DNA of 58,699 bases, taken from assembly GCF_000519125.1 (NCBI RefSeq), contig NZ_JAEX01000019.1, positions 1 to 58,699 of the forward strand. The letters run 5' to 3'. Both the position numbers and the translations under genes were made by a program. The stretch comes from Desulfocurvus vexinensis DSM 17965. Lineage in GTDB: Bacteria > Desulfobacterota > Desulfovibrionia > Desulfovibrionales > Desulfovibrionaceae. The notes below the pieces were generated by a model, which was not told where the DNA came from, made no database searches, and was given only the letters and a program-made list of their open reading frames with translations. Each line of letters opens with the position of its first letter. Positions within the stretch are counted from its first letter, which is position 1. This document shows positions 50,134 to 58,609 of this stretch, piece by piece.

Positions 50134-50751
50134 GTGAACATCCTGGTCCTCCTCGCCCACCCCGCGCCGGGCAGCCTGAACCACGCCATCGCCGCCGCCG
50201 CCGTGGCCGCCCTCGAAGCCGAGGGCCACGCCGTGACCTTCCACGACCTCTGCGCCGAGGGCTTCGACCCCCTGCTGCCCGACGGGGAGAGCGCGCGCGG
50301 GGCGGACCTGCCGCCCGAGGTGCGCGCCCACTGCGCCGAGCTGGCCGCCGCCGAGGGCATCGTCGTCGTGCATCCCAACTGGTGGGGCATGCCGCCCGCC
50401 GTGCTCAAGGGCTGGATCGACCGCGTGGTGCGCGTGGACGTGGCCTACCGTTTCGTGCCCGGCGACGGGGGCGAGGGCGTGCCCGAAGGGCTCTTGCGCG
50501 CCCGGCGCGCCGTGGTCTTCAATACGTCCAACACCCAGGCCGAGCGCGAGGCCGCCGTGTTCGGCGACCCGCTGGACACGTTGTGGAAGAACTGCGTCTT
50601 CGGCCTGTGCGGTGTGCACGACGTGCACCGCCGGACCTTCGGGGTGGTCTGCCTGTCCGATGCGGCCCAGCGCGCGCGCTGGCTGGAGGAGGTGGACGGC
50701 ACCATGCGCAGGCTGTTCCCGCGCCAGGGGCCGGAGGCGCCGGGAGCCTAG
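50134..50751 (+). CDS. NAD(P)H dehydrogenase (quinone)-like flavodoxin-fold protein
   Basis: The 205-residue protein has the flavodoxin-like fold of the NQO/MdaB/KefF family: MNILVLLAHPAPGSLNHAIAA (phosphate-binding loop), VHPNWWGMPPAVLKGWIDRVVR and FNTSNTQAERE. It probably reduces quinones or similar acceptors with NAD(P)H through FMN or FAD. The start is GTG at 50134 with the ribosome site CAAGGAG. Its stop codon overlaps that of the convergent gene (shared CTAG). The physiological substrate cannot be told. Confidence 0.8.
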   Translation: MNILVLLAHPAPGSLNHAIAAAAVAALEAEGHAVTFHDLCAEGFDPLLPDGESARGADLPPEVRAHCAELAAAEGIVVVHPNWWGMPPAVLKGWIDRVVRVDVAYRFVPGDGGEGVPEGLLRARRAVVFNTSNTQAEREAAVFGDPLDTLWKNCVFGLCGVHDVHRRTFGVVCLSDAAQRARWLEEVDGTMRRLFPRQGPEAPGA

Positions 50752-51239
50752 CCGTCCCAGCGGTAGAGGAAGGCGCAGTGCGGCGCGCCCTGGGCGATGG
50801 TCCGGGAACGCTCCATGTGCAGCCGGGGCGAGTAGCCCCGGGCGAAGGCCGCGTCGCGCGAGCACGACAGGGCCTGAGCCAGCTCCGGCGCAAGGCCCAT
50901 TTCCCGGATGTACAGCTCAGCGTAGGCGCAGCGCGTCACGGTCAGGCGCAGGGTCCGGGCATCCAGGGCCACGTCCTGCACATCCAGGGCGCCCCCGGCG
51001 CGCCAGACATCCACCACCCCCGCGAAATGCTCCAGGCCCGGCCCCCCGGGCGCGGCGGCGGCAAAGGCCGCCCCGGCCCTGTGCGCGGCGCGGGCCGTGG
51101 CCCGGGCGATGGCCGCCACGGCCTCGGGGCCGGGCATGACCTCGCACAACGCGGCGTGGACATCGGCCAGCATCTCGGCCTCGATGCGGCGACGCTCAAG
51201 CTGGGTGATCGCGGGCTGGACGGCGGGGGCGGTGGTCAT
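50748..51239 (-). CDS. L-2-amino-thiazoline-4-carboxylic acid hydrolase-family protein
   Basis: The 163-residue product resembles the ATC hydrolase family. It has a helical N-terminus, a Cys-containing strand (TRCAYAELY), CSRDAAFARGYSPRLHMERSRTIAQG, and the characteristic end HCAFLYRWDG. Biochemically characterised members open a thiazoline ring to give S- or N-carbamoyl cysteine, but most relatives are of unknown function. The gene is convergent with the flavodoxin-fold gene with overlapping stop codons, and divergent from lolA. Confidence 0.6.
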   Translation of the reverse strand: MTTAPAVQPAITQLERRRIEAEMLADVHAALCEVMPGPEAVAAIARATARAAHRAGAAFAAAAPGGPGLEHFAGVVDVWRAGGALDVQDVALDARTLRLTVTRCAYAELYIREMGLAPELAQALSCSRDAAFARGYSPRLHMERSRTIAQGAPHCAFLYRWDG

Positions 51240-51300
51240 GGCGGGCTCCTGGGGCCGGGCGGTGCGGAGGCGCAAACCCCTTGCGCGGGGCACACCCTGC

Positions 51301-51322
51301 ATTATACCTTGGCAAAACCAAG
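51301..51322 (-). promoter_or_regulatory. Candidate promoter and operator upstream of the ATC-hydrolase-like gene
   Basis: On the minus strand TATAAT (51306-51301) is a perfect -10. Directly upstream, in spacer position, lies the palindrome CTTGG-TTTTG-CCAAG (51322-51308). The -35 is weak (TTGCGC at 15-base spacing). The palindrome also sits about 27-41 bases upstream of the divergent lolA start, so a bound regulator could affect both genes. Confidence 0.4.
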
Positions 51323-51348
51323 CGCAACCCACGTATCCCGGAGGCCCC

Positions 51349-52029
51349 ATGCCCCTGTTCCGTTTCCTGGTCCTGGTTCTTCTGGCCGCCGCCCTGGCCG
51401 CGCCCGCCCGGGCCCAGGAGCCCTCGGCCCTCACGGCGGCCATGCAGCGCCGCTACGAGACGCTTTCGACCTTCGAGGCCGCCTTCAGCCAGACCCTGGT
51501 CAACGCCGCCAGCGGCGAGAGCCGCACGCGCACCGGCACCATCCGCTTCAAGCGCCCCTCGCTCATCCGCTGGCAGACCATGACCCCCGAGCCGGAACTG
51601 CTGGTGGTCGGCGCCCAGGACGTGTGGGCCTGGTACGAGCTGGAGCAGACGGCCTACCGCTACACCGTGGAGCAGGTGCTCGACTCGCGGACCATGCTGC
51701 GCTTCATCTCGGGCAACGCCCGGCTGGACGAGGACTTCTGGGTCGAGGACCAGGGCGACGACGCGGGCCTGCGCAGGCTGCACCTGATGCCGCGCAAGGC
51801 CGAGCCGTCCATGGTCGAGGCCACGGTGTGGGTGGACCCCAGCTCCACGGTGATGACGCGCATCGAGATCGTCGATTTCTTCGGCAACACCAACGCCGTG
51901 ATCCTGGAGAACATGGTCTTCGATGTGCAGCTGCCCGCCGAGGTCTTCGCCTTCGCGCCGCCCCAGGGCGCCGACGTGTTCGACAACCGCGGCAAGGAAG
52001 GCCCGGCGGTGGAAACCCTGGGCCAGTAG
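51349..52029 (+). CDS. lolA: Outer-membrane lipoprotein carrier protein LolA
   Basis: The 226-residue periplasmic chaperone has a signal peptide (LFRFLVLVLLAAALAAPARA-Q) and the LolA fold: MQRRYETLSTFEAAFSQTL, GTIRFKRPSLIRWQ and VWVDPSSTVMTRIEIVDFFGNTNAVILENM. It ferries lipoproteins from the LolCDE complex to the outer membrane. ftsK and lolA are neighbours in E. coli; here they are separated by two unrelated genes. Confidence 0.88.
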   Translation: MPLFRFLVLVLLAAALAAPARAQEPSALTAAMQRRYETLSTFEAAFSQTLVNAASGESRTRTGTIRFKRPSLIRWQTMTPEPELLVVGAQDVWAWYELEQTAYRYTVEQVLDSRTMLRFISGNARLDEDFWVEDQGDDAGLRRLHLMPRKAEPSMVEATVWVDPSSTVMTRIEIVDFFGNTNAVILENMVFDVQLPAEVFAFAPPQGADVFDNRGKEGPAVETLGQ

Positions 52030-52069
52030 GCGCGGGGGAAGGGCCGCCGGGGCAGGGCGCCCCGGGACG

Positions 52070-53002
52070 TCAGCCCCGCCGCCGGGGCCCGCGCGCGGCG
52101 CCGCCGGGCTGACCTTTGGTCGTGCGGGCCGGGGCTTTGGCGGGCGCGGGGGGGCGCGGTTTTCCAGCCCCGGGGGCGCCCGCAGGGGGCGCCTGCTCCG
52201 GCGCGGGCCCCAGGCCCACGGCGTGCAGCAGGGCTACGGCCTCGCCCGGGGTCAGGGCCCGGGCCTGGCCCTCGGGTAGCTCGCCCAGGCGCAGGGGCCC
52301 CAGGGCCACGCGCGTCAGGCGCAGGATGGTCAGCCCCGCCTGCTCGCACATGCGCCGGATCTGGCGGTTCACGCCCTGGGTCAGGGTCATTTCCAGGCTC
52401 GTGGCCCGGGAGGCCACGCCCAGCACGCGCGTGGGCGCCGGGGCCAGGGCCTGGCCGTCGGCCAGGGTCATGCCCCGGGAGAACAGGGCCAGGGTCGCCG
52501 GGGGCACCGTGCCGCGCACCAGCACTTCGTAGACCTTGGGCAGATGCCAGCGCGGGTGCGTCAGGCGGTTGGCCAGTTCGCCATGGTCCGTGAGCAGCAG
52601 CAGGCCCTGGGAGAAATAGTCCAGCCGCCCCACGGGGTAGAGCCGCGCCGGGCCGAAGGCGTCGCCCACAAGGTCGAGCACCGTGGTCCGGCCCTGGGGG
52701 TCGCTGGCCGTGGTCACCACGCCGGTGGGCTTGTTGAGCATGACCAGGGTGTGCGCCCGGGCCCCGGGCACGGGCACGGCCACGCGCTGGCCGCGCAGCT
52801 CCACCACGTCCGTGGCGGGGTCGATGCGCAGCCCGGGGCTAGTCACGGGCTGGCCGTTGACGGTCACGGCTCCGGCGGCCACCAGCTCGTCGGCGGCGCG
52901 GCGTGAGCAGACCCCGGCGTCGGCCAGGGCCTTGTTGATGCGCAGCAGGGCGGCCTCGGGGCTGGCCTGCGGCTTCTGTACGGGGGGGGTGTTTCGCGCC
53001 AT
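52070..53002 (-). CDS. Pseudouridine synthase, RsuA/RluB/RluE/RluF family
   Basis: The 310-residue protein has an N-terminal S4 RNA-binding domain (about residues 18-75, LRINKALADAGVCSRRAADELVAAG). The catalytic domain contains VGRLDYFSQGLLLLT with the catalytic Asp, and QGVNRQIRRMCEQAGL. It isomerises a uridine in rRNA; RluB (23S) is the likeliest specificity but cannot be proven here. A Pro/Ala/Lys/Gly-rich basic tail follows residue 265. It lies nine bases after yedF on the same strand. Confidence 0.85.
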   Translation of the reverse strand: MARNTPPVQKPQASPEAALLRINKALADAGVCSRRAADELVAAGAVTVNGQPVTSPGLRIDPATDVVELRGQRVAVPVPGARAHTLVMLNKPTGVVTTASDPQGRTTVLDLVGDAFGPARLYPVGRLDYFSQGLLLLTDHGELANRLTHPRWHLPKVYEVLVRGTVPPATLALFSRGMTLADGQALAPAPTRVLGVASRATSLEMTLTQGVNRQIRRMCEQAGLTILRLTRVALGPLRLGELPEGQARALTPGEAVALLHAVGLGPAPEQAPPAGAPGAGKPRPPAPAKAPARTTKGQPGGAARGPRRRG

Positions 53003-53011
53003 GGCGCGAAC

Positions 53012-53632
53012 CTAGACGCGAATGACCTTGCTGGCAAGCTGCAGGCTGGTGACCACGTCGAGCATGTTGGTGGTCTGCCCCACGGCCTTGCGCTCCAGAA
53101 GGCCGAAGAAATCCAGGCAGGTGCCGCAGACCAGGATGGACACCCCGGCCTCAGCCAGGGCCGCGAGTTTTTCAAAGCACGGGTGCCCGGGCACGGTCAT
53201 TTTCACCGCGCCGTTGACCAGCACGAGGCGCCACAATTCGCCGCCCAGCTCGGGCAGGGTGCCCAGGAAGGCAGCCATGAGCTTGGCGCCCAGGGTGTCG
53301 TCGCCCGCGCCCACGAACTCCGAGGGCAGGAACACGCAGACCTTCTGCTCCAGGGCCGTGAGCTGCGCGCCGGAAAGCACCTCGCAGCCGCAGGGCGCGT
53401 CGGCCCCGGCCTCACCTTCGCGCTGGGCCGTCAGGCGCCAAGCGCCGCCCTCGGCCTGCACGGCCACGGCGTAGCCCCGGGTGCCCAGGTAGCGCGTGAC
53501 GTTCTCGCGCGCGGCCTCGTTGTCCACCACCACCTCAAGGACGGCGGGGGCCTGGGTATCGACGCACTGTTTGCATTGCAGGACGGGTTGCGGGCAGGCC
53601 AGGCCCTGGCAGTCGAGAACGGGCGGGGTCAT
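53012..53632 (-). CDS. yedF: Sulfurtransferase-like selenium metabolism protein YedF
   Basis: The 206-residue protein joins an N-terminal TusA/SirA domain (DCQGLACPQPVLQCKQ with the CPxP motif) to a C-terminal DsrE-like domain ending CGTCLDFFGLLERKAVGQTTNMLDVVTSL. This two-domain arrangement is the YedF family associated with selenium metabolism in anaerobes, possibly as a selenium or sulfur carrier. No selD or selenoprotein gene is visible in the window. It is the first gene of a pair with the pseudouridine synthase and is divergent from msbA. Confidence 0.85.
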   Translation of the reverse strand: MTPPVLDCQGLACPQPVLQCKQCVDTQAPAVLEVVVDNEAARENVTRYLGTRGYAVAVQAEGGAWRLTAQREGEAGADAPCGCEVLSGAQLTALEQKVCVFLPSEFVGAGDDTLGAKLMAAFLGTLPELGGELWRLVLVNGAVKMTVPGHPCFEKLAALAEAGVSILVCGTCLDFFGLLERKAVGQTTNMLDVVTSLQLASKVIRV

Positions 53633-53860
53633 GGGGCGCTCCTTGTGCGGGGTGATGCCCCAATGAACCCCGGGGGCTGCGGCGGGTCAAATCGTTAGTT
53701 CCAATGGTTTTTGGCCTGAAGCATCGACGGGCCTGCCGCTGGCGGCCCTGTGCCCCGGGCGCCGCTCCGGGCTGGATTTCTTGGCCCGCTTGGCGTATCC
53801 AGTGCCCGTTCGGACGCAGCGGGGCGCCGTGCCCCCAGGCCCGCAAGACAAGGACGCACA

Positions 53861-55660
53861 GTGGGATCGGACAGCAAGAAAGACTACCTGCGCAGCCCGG
53901 TGCTGCTCAGGCGGTGCCTGGGCTACTTCACGCCCTACAAGACCTCCATCGCCCTGGCCGTGGTGTCCATGGGTATCGTGGCCGTCAGCTCCTCGGCCTC
54001 GGCCTATCTTTTCCAGCCCGCATGGGATTCCATCTTCGCCGAGCACGACCGCAGCAAGCTCGTGGTCTACCCGCTGCTGATGATCCTGGTCTTCGCCCTC
54101 AAGGGCGTGTTCCGCTACGCCCAGAACTACCTGATGCGCATGTGCGGCCTCAAGGTGCTCGAACGCCTGCGCAACGAGCTGCACGAAAAGATTCTGCGCC
54201 TGCCCATGAACTTCTTCGACGACACCCAGGTGGGCATGCTCCAGTCGCGGATCATCATGGACGTGAACATGATCCGCAACAGCCTGCCGGCCATCGTCAT
54301 GCTCGTGCGCAGCGTCCTGGAGGTGATCGGGCTGTTGGGGGTGGCCTTCTACATGAACCCCGGGCTGGCCTCGCTGGCGGTCTTCGTGCTGCCCCTGGCG
54401 GTGTACCCCATCATCTATTTCGGCAAGAAGCTCAGGAAGATCGGCCGCAAGAACCAGGTCAAGCTCTCGGACATCTCGGTGATCCTCAACGAGGCCTTCT
54501 CGGGCATCCGCGTGGTCAAGGCCTTCGCCACCGAGCGCCACGAAAACGCGCGCTTTGCCGTGGAGAACCGCCGCCTGGTGGACATCGCCCGCAAGGAGGT
54601 GGTGTTCAGCGAAATGTCCTCGCCGATCATGGACATGGTCGGCGCCCTGGGCATCGCCGTGGTCATGTGGTACTGCGGGCAGCAGGTCATGGACGGCGAG
54701 ATCACCCAGGGCATGTTCATCTCCTTCGTGGCCGCCGCCGGGCTGATCTACGAGCCCATCAAGAAGTTCAACAGCTACAACATGGACGTGCAGCGCGCCC
54801 TGGCTGGCGCCGAGCGCGTCTTCGAGATCCTCGACGCGCCCGAGATCGTGCAGGAAGAGGGCGGGCAGACGGAATTCGCCGGGCCCTTCGAGGAGCTGCG
54901 CCTGGAGGGCGTGACCTTCGCCTACCCCGGCTGCGCGCGCCCGGCCCTGCACAACGTGAGCCTGACCGTGCGCGCCGGGCAGCGCGTGGCCCTGGTCGGC
55001 CCCTCGGGCTCGGGCAAGACCACGCTGGTCAACCTGCTGCCGCGCTTCTACCTGCCCCAGGCCGGGGCGGTGGTGCTCAACGGCAGGCCCGTGGAGGACT
55101 ACACCCTGGCCTCGCTGCGCCGCAACATCGGCATCGTCTCGCAGGACGCCTTCCTCTTCGACACCACCGTGCGCGACAACATCGCCTACGGCCACGGGGA
55201 GGTGGACCCGGAGCGCATCGAATCCTGCGCGCGGGCGGCCTACGCCCACGAATTCGTGCAGCAGATGCCCGCCGGGTACGACACCGTGCTGGGCGAGCGC
55301 GGGGTCAAGCTCTCGGGCGGGCAGAAGCAGCGCCTGACCATCGCCCGCGCGCTGTTCAAGAACCCGCCGCTGCTCATCCTGGACGAGGCCACCAGCGCCC
55401 TGGACACCGAATCCGAACGCAAGGTGCAGGCCGCCCTGGAAAACCTGATGCAGAACCGCACGAGCATCGTCATCGCCCACCGCCTGTCCACGGTGGTCGG
55501 CGCGGATGTGATCGTGGTCATGGAGCAGGGCAGGGTGGTCTCCACGGGCACCCACGCCGAGCTTCTGGCGGGCTGTCCGCTCTATGCCCGGCTGCACAGC
55601 ATGCAGTTCCGCGACGAACCCCAGGACGGGCTGCCCGGCTGCGACATGGAGCCCGCGTGA
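53861..55660 (+). CDS. msbA: Lipid A export ABC transporter MsbA
   Basis: The 599-residue half-transporter has six N-terminal helices (about 20-320) and an ATPase domain with Walker A VGPSGSGKTTLV, signature VKLSGGQKQRL, Walker B LLILDEATSALD and the switch region AHRLSTV. It flips lipid A-core across the inner membrane. The genes for an acyltransferase and an LpxL-type enzyme that follow support this role over other exporters. The start is GTG at 53861 with AAGGA upstream. Its stop overlaps the GTG start of the next gene. Confidence 0.9.
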   Translation: MGSDSKKDYLRSPVLLRRCLGYFTPYKTSIALAVVSMGIVAVSSSASAYLFQPAWDSIFAEHDRSKLVVYPLLMILVFALKGVFRYAQNYLMRMCGLKVLERLRNELHEKILRLPMNFFDDTQVGMLQSRIIMDVNMIRNSLPAIVMLVRSVLEVIGLLGVAFYMNPGLASLAVFVLPLAVYPIIYFGKKLRKIGRKNQVKLSDISVILNEAFSGIRVVKAFATERHENARFAVENRRLVDIARKEVVFSEMSSPIMDMVGALGIAVVMWYCGQQVMDGEITQGMFISFVAAAGLIYEPIKKFNSYNMDVQRALAGAERVFEILDAPEIVQEEGGQTEFAGPFEELRLEGVTFAYPGCARPALHNVSLTVRAGQRVALVGPSGSGKTTLVNLLPRFYLPQAGAVVLNGRPVEDYTLASLRRNIGIVSQDAFLFDTTVRDNIAYGHGEVDPERIESCARAAYAHEFVQQMPAGYDTVLGERGVKLSGGQKQRLTIARALFKNPPLLILDEATSALDTESERKVQAALENLMQNRTSIVIAHRLSTVVGADVIVVMEQGRVVSTGTHAELLAGCPLYARLHSMQFRDEPQDGLPGCDMEPA

Positions 55661-56295
55661 GGCTGCGCCTGCCTGCCGGGCTGGTGTCCCTGCTGCTGGC
55701 GGCGCTGTACCGGCTTGTGCTGCTCACCGTGCGCCTGCGCGTGGAGAACTACGACGCCCTGCGCGCCCTGTGGGCGGCGGGCACGCCCACGGTGGTCGCC
55801 TGCTGGCACAACGAGCTGTTCTGCTTCCCCGCCCTGCGCGGCGACACGCGCTGGGTGGCCATCGTTTCCGCCAGCAGGGACGGCGAAGTCCTGGCCCGGG
55901 TCCTGAACCGCCTGGGGGTGGACACCGCGCGCGGGTCCAGCTCGCGCCAGGGGCTGGCCGCCCTGCGCCAGGCCGTGCGCGCCATGCGCGAGGGCGCGGG
56001 ACGGGTCAACGGCTTCGTCACCGTGGACGGCCCGCGCGGCCCGCGCCACAAGGCCAAGGACGGCGTCTTGCTGCTGGCCGCCCTGGCCGGGGCCCCGCTG
56101 GTGCCCGCGCGGGTGCGCTGCTCGCGGGCCTTCGTGTTCCGCAAGGCCTGGGACCGCTTCGAGCTGCCCCTGCCGTTCTCCACCTGCCGCATCGTTTTCG
56201 GCCGGCCCTACGCCGTGCCCTCCGGGGCGCTGCGCGGACAGGCCCTGGCCGACGCCGTGCGTGAGCTGGAGGCGCGCCTGCATGGGCTGGGCTGA
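55657..56295 (+). CDS. DUF374 lysophospholipid-acyltransferase-like protein
   Basis: The 212-residue protein starts with a membrane helix (AGLVSLLLAALYRLVLLTV). It carries the DUF374 motifs VVACWHNELFCFPAL, VSASRDGEVLARVLNRLG, ARGSSSRQGLAALR, and VTVDGPRGPRHKAKDG. These proteins are distant members of the LPLAT family and are usually encoded beside LPS genes. Start GTG 55657 overlaps the msbA stop (GTGA), so coupled translation is likely. The acyl acceptor is unknown. Confidence 0.85.
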   Translation: MRLRLPAGLVSLLLAALYRLVLLTVRLRVENYDALRALWAAGTPTVVACWHNELFCFPALRGDTRWVAIVSASRDGEVLARVLNRLGVDTARGSSSRQGLAALRQAVRAMREGAGRVNGFVTVDGPRGPRHKAKDGVLLLAALAGAPLVPARVRCSRAFVFRKAWDRFELPLPFSTCRIVFGRPYAVPSGALRGQALADAVRELEARLHGLG

Positions 56296-57214
56296 GTGGC
56301 TGGGGCGCAGCAGCGTGCCGGTGCTGTGCTACCACAACATCGGCGGCAACGGCGTGCCCCTGGCGGCGTTCACGGAGCAGATGCGCTGGCTGGCGGCCAG
56401 CGGGGTGCGCACCCTGGGGCTGGGGGAGCTGCGCCGCGTGCTGGCCGGGGAGCCCCTGTCCGCCCCGGCGGTGTGCCTGACCTTCGACGACGGCTTCTGC
56501 GACCTGTATACCCGCGTGGCGCCGCTGTTCGCGCAGCTCGGCCTGCGCGGCGCGGTGTTCGTCATCAACAACCGCCTGCGCGCGGACGGCGCCCCGCGCC
56601 ACGAGGGCGAGGTGGTCGCCGACGCCGCGCACGAGGCCTTCACCCTGGCCGGGGACCGCTCGGCCTGGCTCTCGGGCGCGGAGCTGCGCGAGCTGGCGGA
56701 CGCCGGGCTCCTTGACGTGGGCAGCCATTCCCTGACCCACGCCATGGGCCCCACGGGCCGGGCGGAACTGACCGATATTCCAAAACATTGGGCCTATGCC
56801 CCGTGGCGCGAGGGGGCCCGCCCGGGCCCGGCGCCGCGTCTGGCCCCGGAGCTGGCCGGGCCGCTGTGGCGCCAGGGGCAGGGCCGGGCCGAAACCGAGG
56901 CCGAGATGCACGCCCGGGTGCTGGACAATCTCGCGCGCTCGCGGCAGGGTCTGGAAACGTTGCTGGGCCGCCCGGTGACGGCCCTGGCCTGGCCCTGGGG
57001 CCAGGGGCACCCCATGGCCCGGCGCGCGGCCCGCGAGGCGGGGCTGGACCTCGTGCTGACCCTGCGCCGGGGCCCCGTGGGCCCAGGCACCGACCCCCTG
57101 GCCGTGCCGCGCCTGGAGGTGCGCCGCGCCAAGGGGCCGGGCTGGTTCAGGAGCCGGGTGTTCTTGCATTCCCGGGCGGGGCTGGCCCGGGCCTACAGCG
57201 CAATGCGGGTGTAG
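56282..57214 (+). CDS. Polysaccharide deacetylase family protein
   Basis: The 310-residue protein belongs to carbohydrate esterase family 4. VPVLCYHNIGGNG opens the fold, LTFDDGFCDLY supplies the catalytic Asp and a metal-binding Asp, and DVGSHSLTH supplies the two metal-binding His residues. It removes N- or O-acyl groups from a sugar polymer or glycolipid. No signal peptide is evident, so it may act on the cytoplasmic face on a lipid-linked substrate. The start at 56282 overlaps the previous gene by 14 bases, placing it inside the msbA-lpxL block. Confidence 0.8.
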   Translation: MGWAEWLGRSSVPVLCYHNIGGNGVPLAAFTEQMRWLAASGVRTLGLGELRRVLAGEPLSAPAVCLTFDDGFCDLYTRVAPLFAQLGLRGAVFVINNRLRADGAPRHEGEVVADAAHEAFTLAGDRSAWLSGAELRELADAGLLDVGSHSLTHAMGPTGRAELTDIPKHWAYAPWREGARPGPAPRLAPELAGPLWRQGQGRAETEAEMHARVLDNLARSRQGLETLLGRPVTALAWPWGQGHPMARRAAREAGLDLVLTLRRGPVGPGTDPLAVPRLEVRRAKGPGWFRSRVFLHSRAGLARAYSAMRV

Positions 57215-57215
57215 C

Positions 57216-58118
57216 GTGAAGGATCTTCTCTACGCGTCGTTGGCCGCCTGGGGCCTGGGCTGGGGTTTCGAGCGGGTGCGCACGCGCGGCGAGGCCCTGG
57301 GGCGCCTGCTGTGGCGGGCGCTGCCCCAGCGGCGCGAGATGGCCTGCGAGGCCATGGTCCGCCTGCTGGGCCTCTCGCCAGAAAAGGCCCGGGCCACGGC
57401 CCTGGAAAGTTTTCAGCACAATGGCCGCTCGTTCCTGGAAATCCTGCTGGCCCACCGCGTGGACCCGCGCTTCGTGCGCGAGCGGCTGCGCATCGTCGAT
57501 CCGCCCAGCCTCGCGGCCCTGCAAAGCCAGGAGCGCCCCCTGGTCTGCGTCTCGGCGCACCTGGGCGCCTGGGAGTTGCTGGCCCCGGTGTTCCACCTGC
57601 TGCTGCCCGGGCGCGAGAAGCAGATCGTGGTCCGCCGCCCCAGGGATCTGGCCCTGCACGCGCTGACCACGCGCCTGCGCTCGCGGCCCAGCCTGGAAGT
57701 GGTGGACCACCGCAACGCGGCGCCCAGGGTGCTGCGCTGCCTGCGCCGGGGCGGGGGGGCGGCCTTCCTGGTGGACCACAACACCAGCACCTCCGAGGCC
57801 GTATTCCTGCCGTTTCTGGGGCGCATCGCCGCCGTGAACAAGGGCCCGGCCCTGCTGGCCCTGCGCGCCGGGGCGGTGGTACAGCCCCTGTTCCTGTTGC
57901 GTGAAGGGCAGGGCGGCTACGCCCTGTATCTCGAACCCACCCTGGACACCAGGGCCGTGACGGGAACCCACGACGAAAAGATCCAGAAAATCGCCCTGTT
58001 CTATACCCAGGTCGTGGAACGCATGGTCCGCCGCCACCCCGAGCAGTGGTACTGGCTGCACAAGCGCTGGAAAACCCAGCCCCCCGAGGGCTGGACCTAC
58101 AGCCCCCCGGAAACCTGA
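57216..58118 (+). CDS. Lipid A acyltransferase, LpxL/HtrB type
   Basis: The 300-residue protein has the LpxL-family segments SAHLGAWELLAPVFHLL (active-site H-x4-E), VVRRPRDLALHALTTRLR, FLVDHNTSTSEAVFLPFLG and HPEQWYWLHKRWKTQPP. It adds a secondary acyl chain to Kdo2-lipid A or its precursor at the inner membrane. Start GTG 57216 lies one base after the deacetylase stop codon. The family usually has H-x4-D/E, so the Glu form is acceptable. Which of LpxL and LpxM it represents cannot be told. Confidence 0.85.
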   Translation: MKDLLYASLAAWGLGWGFERVRTRGEALGRLLWRALPQRREMACEAMVRLLGLSPEKARATALESFQHNGRSFLEILLAHRVDPRFVRERLRIVDPPSLAALQSQERPLVCVSAHLGAWELLAPVFHLLLPGREKQIVVRRPRDLALHALTTRLRSRPSLEVVDHRNAAPRVLRCLRRGGGAAFLVDHNTSTSEAVFLPFLGRIAAVNKGPALLALRAGAVVQPLFLLREGQGGYALYLEPTLDTRAVTGTHDEKIQKIALFYTQVVERMVRRHPEQWYWLHKRWKTQPPEGWTYSPPET

Positions 58119-58153
58119 AGCATCACTTGAGCTTTACAGAAGGGAACCCTGCC

Positions 58154-58609
58154 ATGGCACACCAGACGGACACAGCATCCACGGCCCGCCTGCTGGCCGT
58201 GGCCCAGGGCCGGGAGCCCGCCGACCTCGTGATTCGCGGGGCGCAGCTGGTCAACGTGCTTTCAGGCGAGATTCACCGGGCCGACGTGGCCGTGGTGGAC
58301 GGCCTCGTGGCCGCCGTGGACACGCCGGGGGAACCCGGCCCGGCCCGGCGCGAGGCCCGGCGCGAGGTGGACGCCGCCGGACGCTGGCTCTGCCCGGGGC
58401 TGGTGGAAGGGCATATCCATGTGGAATCCACGCTGCTCACGCCCGCGCGCTTTGCCCGCGTGGCGGCGGAGCACGGCACGGCGGCGGTGGTCTGCGATCC
58501 GCACGAGGTGGCCAACGTGCTGGGCGAGGCCGGGGTGTGCTGGATGCTGGACGCCACCCGGGGCCTGCCCGTGGCGTTTTTCGTCATGGTGCCCTCGTGC
58601 GTGCTGTAG
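58154..58609 (+). pseudogene. ade: Adenine deaminase, N-terminal quarter, interrupted by IS
   Basis: The first 150 residues match adenine deaminase: an N-terminal composite β-domain (DLVIRGAQLVNVLSGEIHRADVAVVDG) and the metal-binding motif EGHIHVESTLLTP, then VCDPHEVANVLG and FVMVPSCV. Native coding ends at 58604, where the IS terminus begins; translation adds one Leu and stops at TAG 58607-58609. The catalytic C-terminal three quarters (full length about 570 residues) are absent, so the gene is inactivated. The start ATG at 58154 has GAAGGGA upstream. Confidence 0.85.
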
